Positions 48,964 through 50,043 of a stretch of DNA of 50,043 nucleotides are shown in pieces. Source of the stretch: Didymodactylos carnosus (taxonomy: Eukaryota; Rotifera; Eurotatoria; Philodinida; Philodinidae); the NCBI GenBank assembly GCA_905250885.1, contig CAJNOQ010000458.1:1-50043 (forward strand). The letters are read 5' to 3'. The notes below the pieces were generated by a model. The model saw only the letters and a program-made list of their open reading frames with translations. It made no database searches and was not told where the DNA came from. Every line of letters begins with the position of its first letter. Within the stretch, counting starts at the first letter, position 1. The position numbers and the translations under genes are program-made.

Positions 48964-50043
48964 TAAATTTTGGTCGCATTTGGGAGACTACGCTTAATTA
49001 TTCTTGTATTACTCATAGTTTGTTAAAGCTGTCTGCTCTTCACTAATAAAAAATATATTTTACCTTTTTTAAACATGTATATACGTAACAAAAATGTATC
49101 GCAAAGATGGTAGTGCAGCAAATGTACATATGTAGAACGTTAAAAAGCTATAAAAATATAAGCAATTGTTACGCTCGAAAAAATCTCACTAGTATGTGCA
49201 TACGTACGTCTACATAATAGAATGTAACTATCTTTAGTAAAGATATTGAGGTATTGCTATTATAATTAGAAAATATATACTTTGCTTGAACCTCATTTTT
49301 CTTTAGCCGCGTTGTTCACAAGTCTGAAATTTAGTTCACAATTTTACCACGGACTGTATACTAATGACGTAAACCACTATTTTGTGGTTTTAGATCGTCA
49401 CTTCCCTTCATGTTAATTTTCGTCAGATTTTCGAATCCTATGGTTGACGTTCATTTTTACAACTTCTCCCTTTTATTTCAACAAAAGAAAAAGAAAAGTA
49501 TTTTTGTCGCTAAAAAGTGAAAAAACCTTTTCCCGACTCATACTATAATAATAACAAAGAACTTCTTTACTGTACATTTACATAAGAGAGAATACACGAA
49601 TAAAAAACAGGAGAAAATTTGTTCTTTATTTCGTGTTTTTGTTGGCTATACTTGTTCAAATGATGATTCTAAAAACTCTCAGTTACTGTTTCCTAGTGCC
49701 ATACCTCGTTAAATGTCGCTTTTTAGATGTTTTTAGCGGTAGAAAGTTGATTTTTTTGTTGAAATTTTTTATAACTAATGTTGTCGAAAATGTAAATGTT
49801 TTTTAAAGCATGCTTCACTTTTAACTGTTTCAGGTCTATCCCACCCTACTTCCACGTCCACTTCTTCATACACTCTCCATTCTCTAATAAGCTGACTCCA
49901 TTTGTGTACGGACCCAATATTCAACAGAGGATAATTATTTTTTTCTTTAGTTCCCGTTTTCTCTTTCTCTACTATGGGTTTTTGTAATAAAGTATAATAA
50001 AGGCAGTTTTCTTTCGTAAGGAAGGATTTTATTACTGTTGAGG
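48964..50043. other. No gene seen to the right edge
   Basis: AT-rich sequence with only short chance frames. No repeat or RNA gene recognised. Confidence 0.5.

Noticed and set aside
1-50043. CRISPR arrays, rRNA or prokaryotic operons
   Set aside because: No regularly spaced direct repeats with unique spacers, no rRNA-like conserved blocks, and the genes have spliceosomal introns.

Overview
This is a eukaryotic nuclear window, very AT-rich, with GT-AG introns that are often only 45-80 bp long. The recognisable genes are animal in type: a cyclic-nucleotide phosphodiesterase with PDE10/PDE11 architecture, OXNAD1, a GT31 beta-1,3-galactosyltransferase, EMC1 and ribosomal protein L38. Small introns, AT-rich composition, many small foldback elements and a decayed copy of a normally essential gene would fit a bdelloid rotifer (Rotaria/Adineta type). 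That assignment is an inference; another AT-rich invertebrate is possible.

All recognised genes lie on the minus strand. From left to right: the 5' part of a PDE10/11-like gene (exons between 1000 and 11314, first intron about 8.9 kb, the second GAF and catalytic domains lying off the left edge); an orphan coding exon at 17026-17152 that could be an alternative first exon of that gene; a three-exon gene for a 109-residue secreted protein (17671-19310); OXNAD1 (23389-24258); a six-exon ankyrin-repeat protein (25078-26442); a degenerate EMC1 copy with in-frame stops and a large internal deletion (about 31485-35010); RPL38 (36080-36403); a 98-residue orphan ORF (40187-40483); and a two-exon beta-1,3-galactosyltransferase (42545-43661). 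From 43.7 kb to the right edge I found no gene.

The rest is dominated by non-autonomous DNA transposons and foldback elements. Two are hAT-like with 8-bp target duplications (7912-8185 and 31841-31996). One is a 1.68-kb CACTGT-ended element flanked by TATA, with iterated subterminal motifs (37467-39148). Nested foldbacks lie at 8260-9060 and 47291-48963, and simpler inverted-repeat elements near 14.4, 18.3, 21.4, 34.4, 36.8, 39.2 and 45.1 kb. Two sit in introns and two inside the EMC1 pseudogene. The last 100 bp of the RPL38 3' UTR recur 4.6 kb away.

The genes do not form an operon or shared pathway: signalling (PDE), mitochondrial redox (OXNAD1), ER biogenesis (dead EMC1), translation (RPL38) and Golgi glycosylation (GT31) simply lie side by side. 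The most unusual content is the repeat biology and the half-deleted EMC1 copy. I saw no CRISPR array, rRNA, convincing tRNA, viral gene or prokaryotic-style operon.
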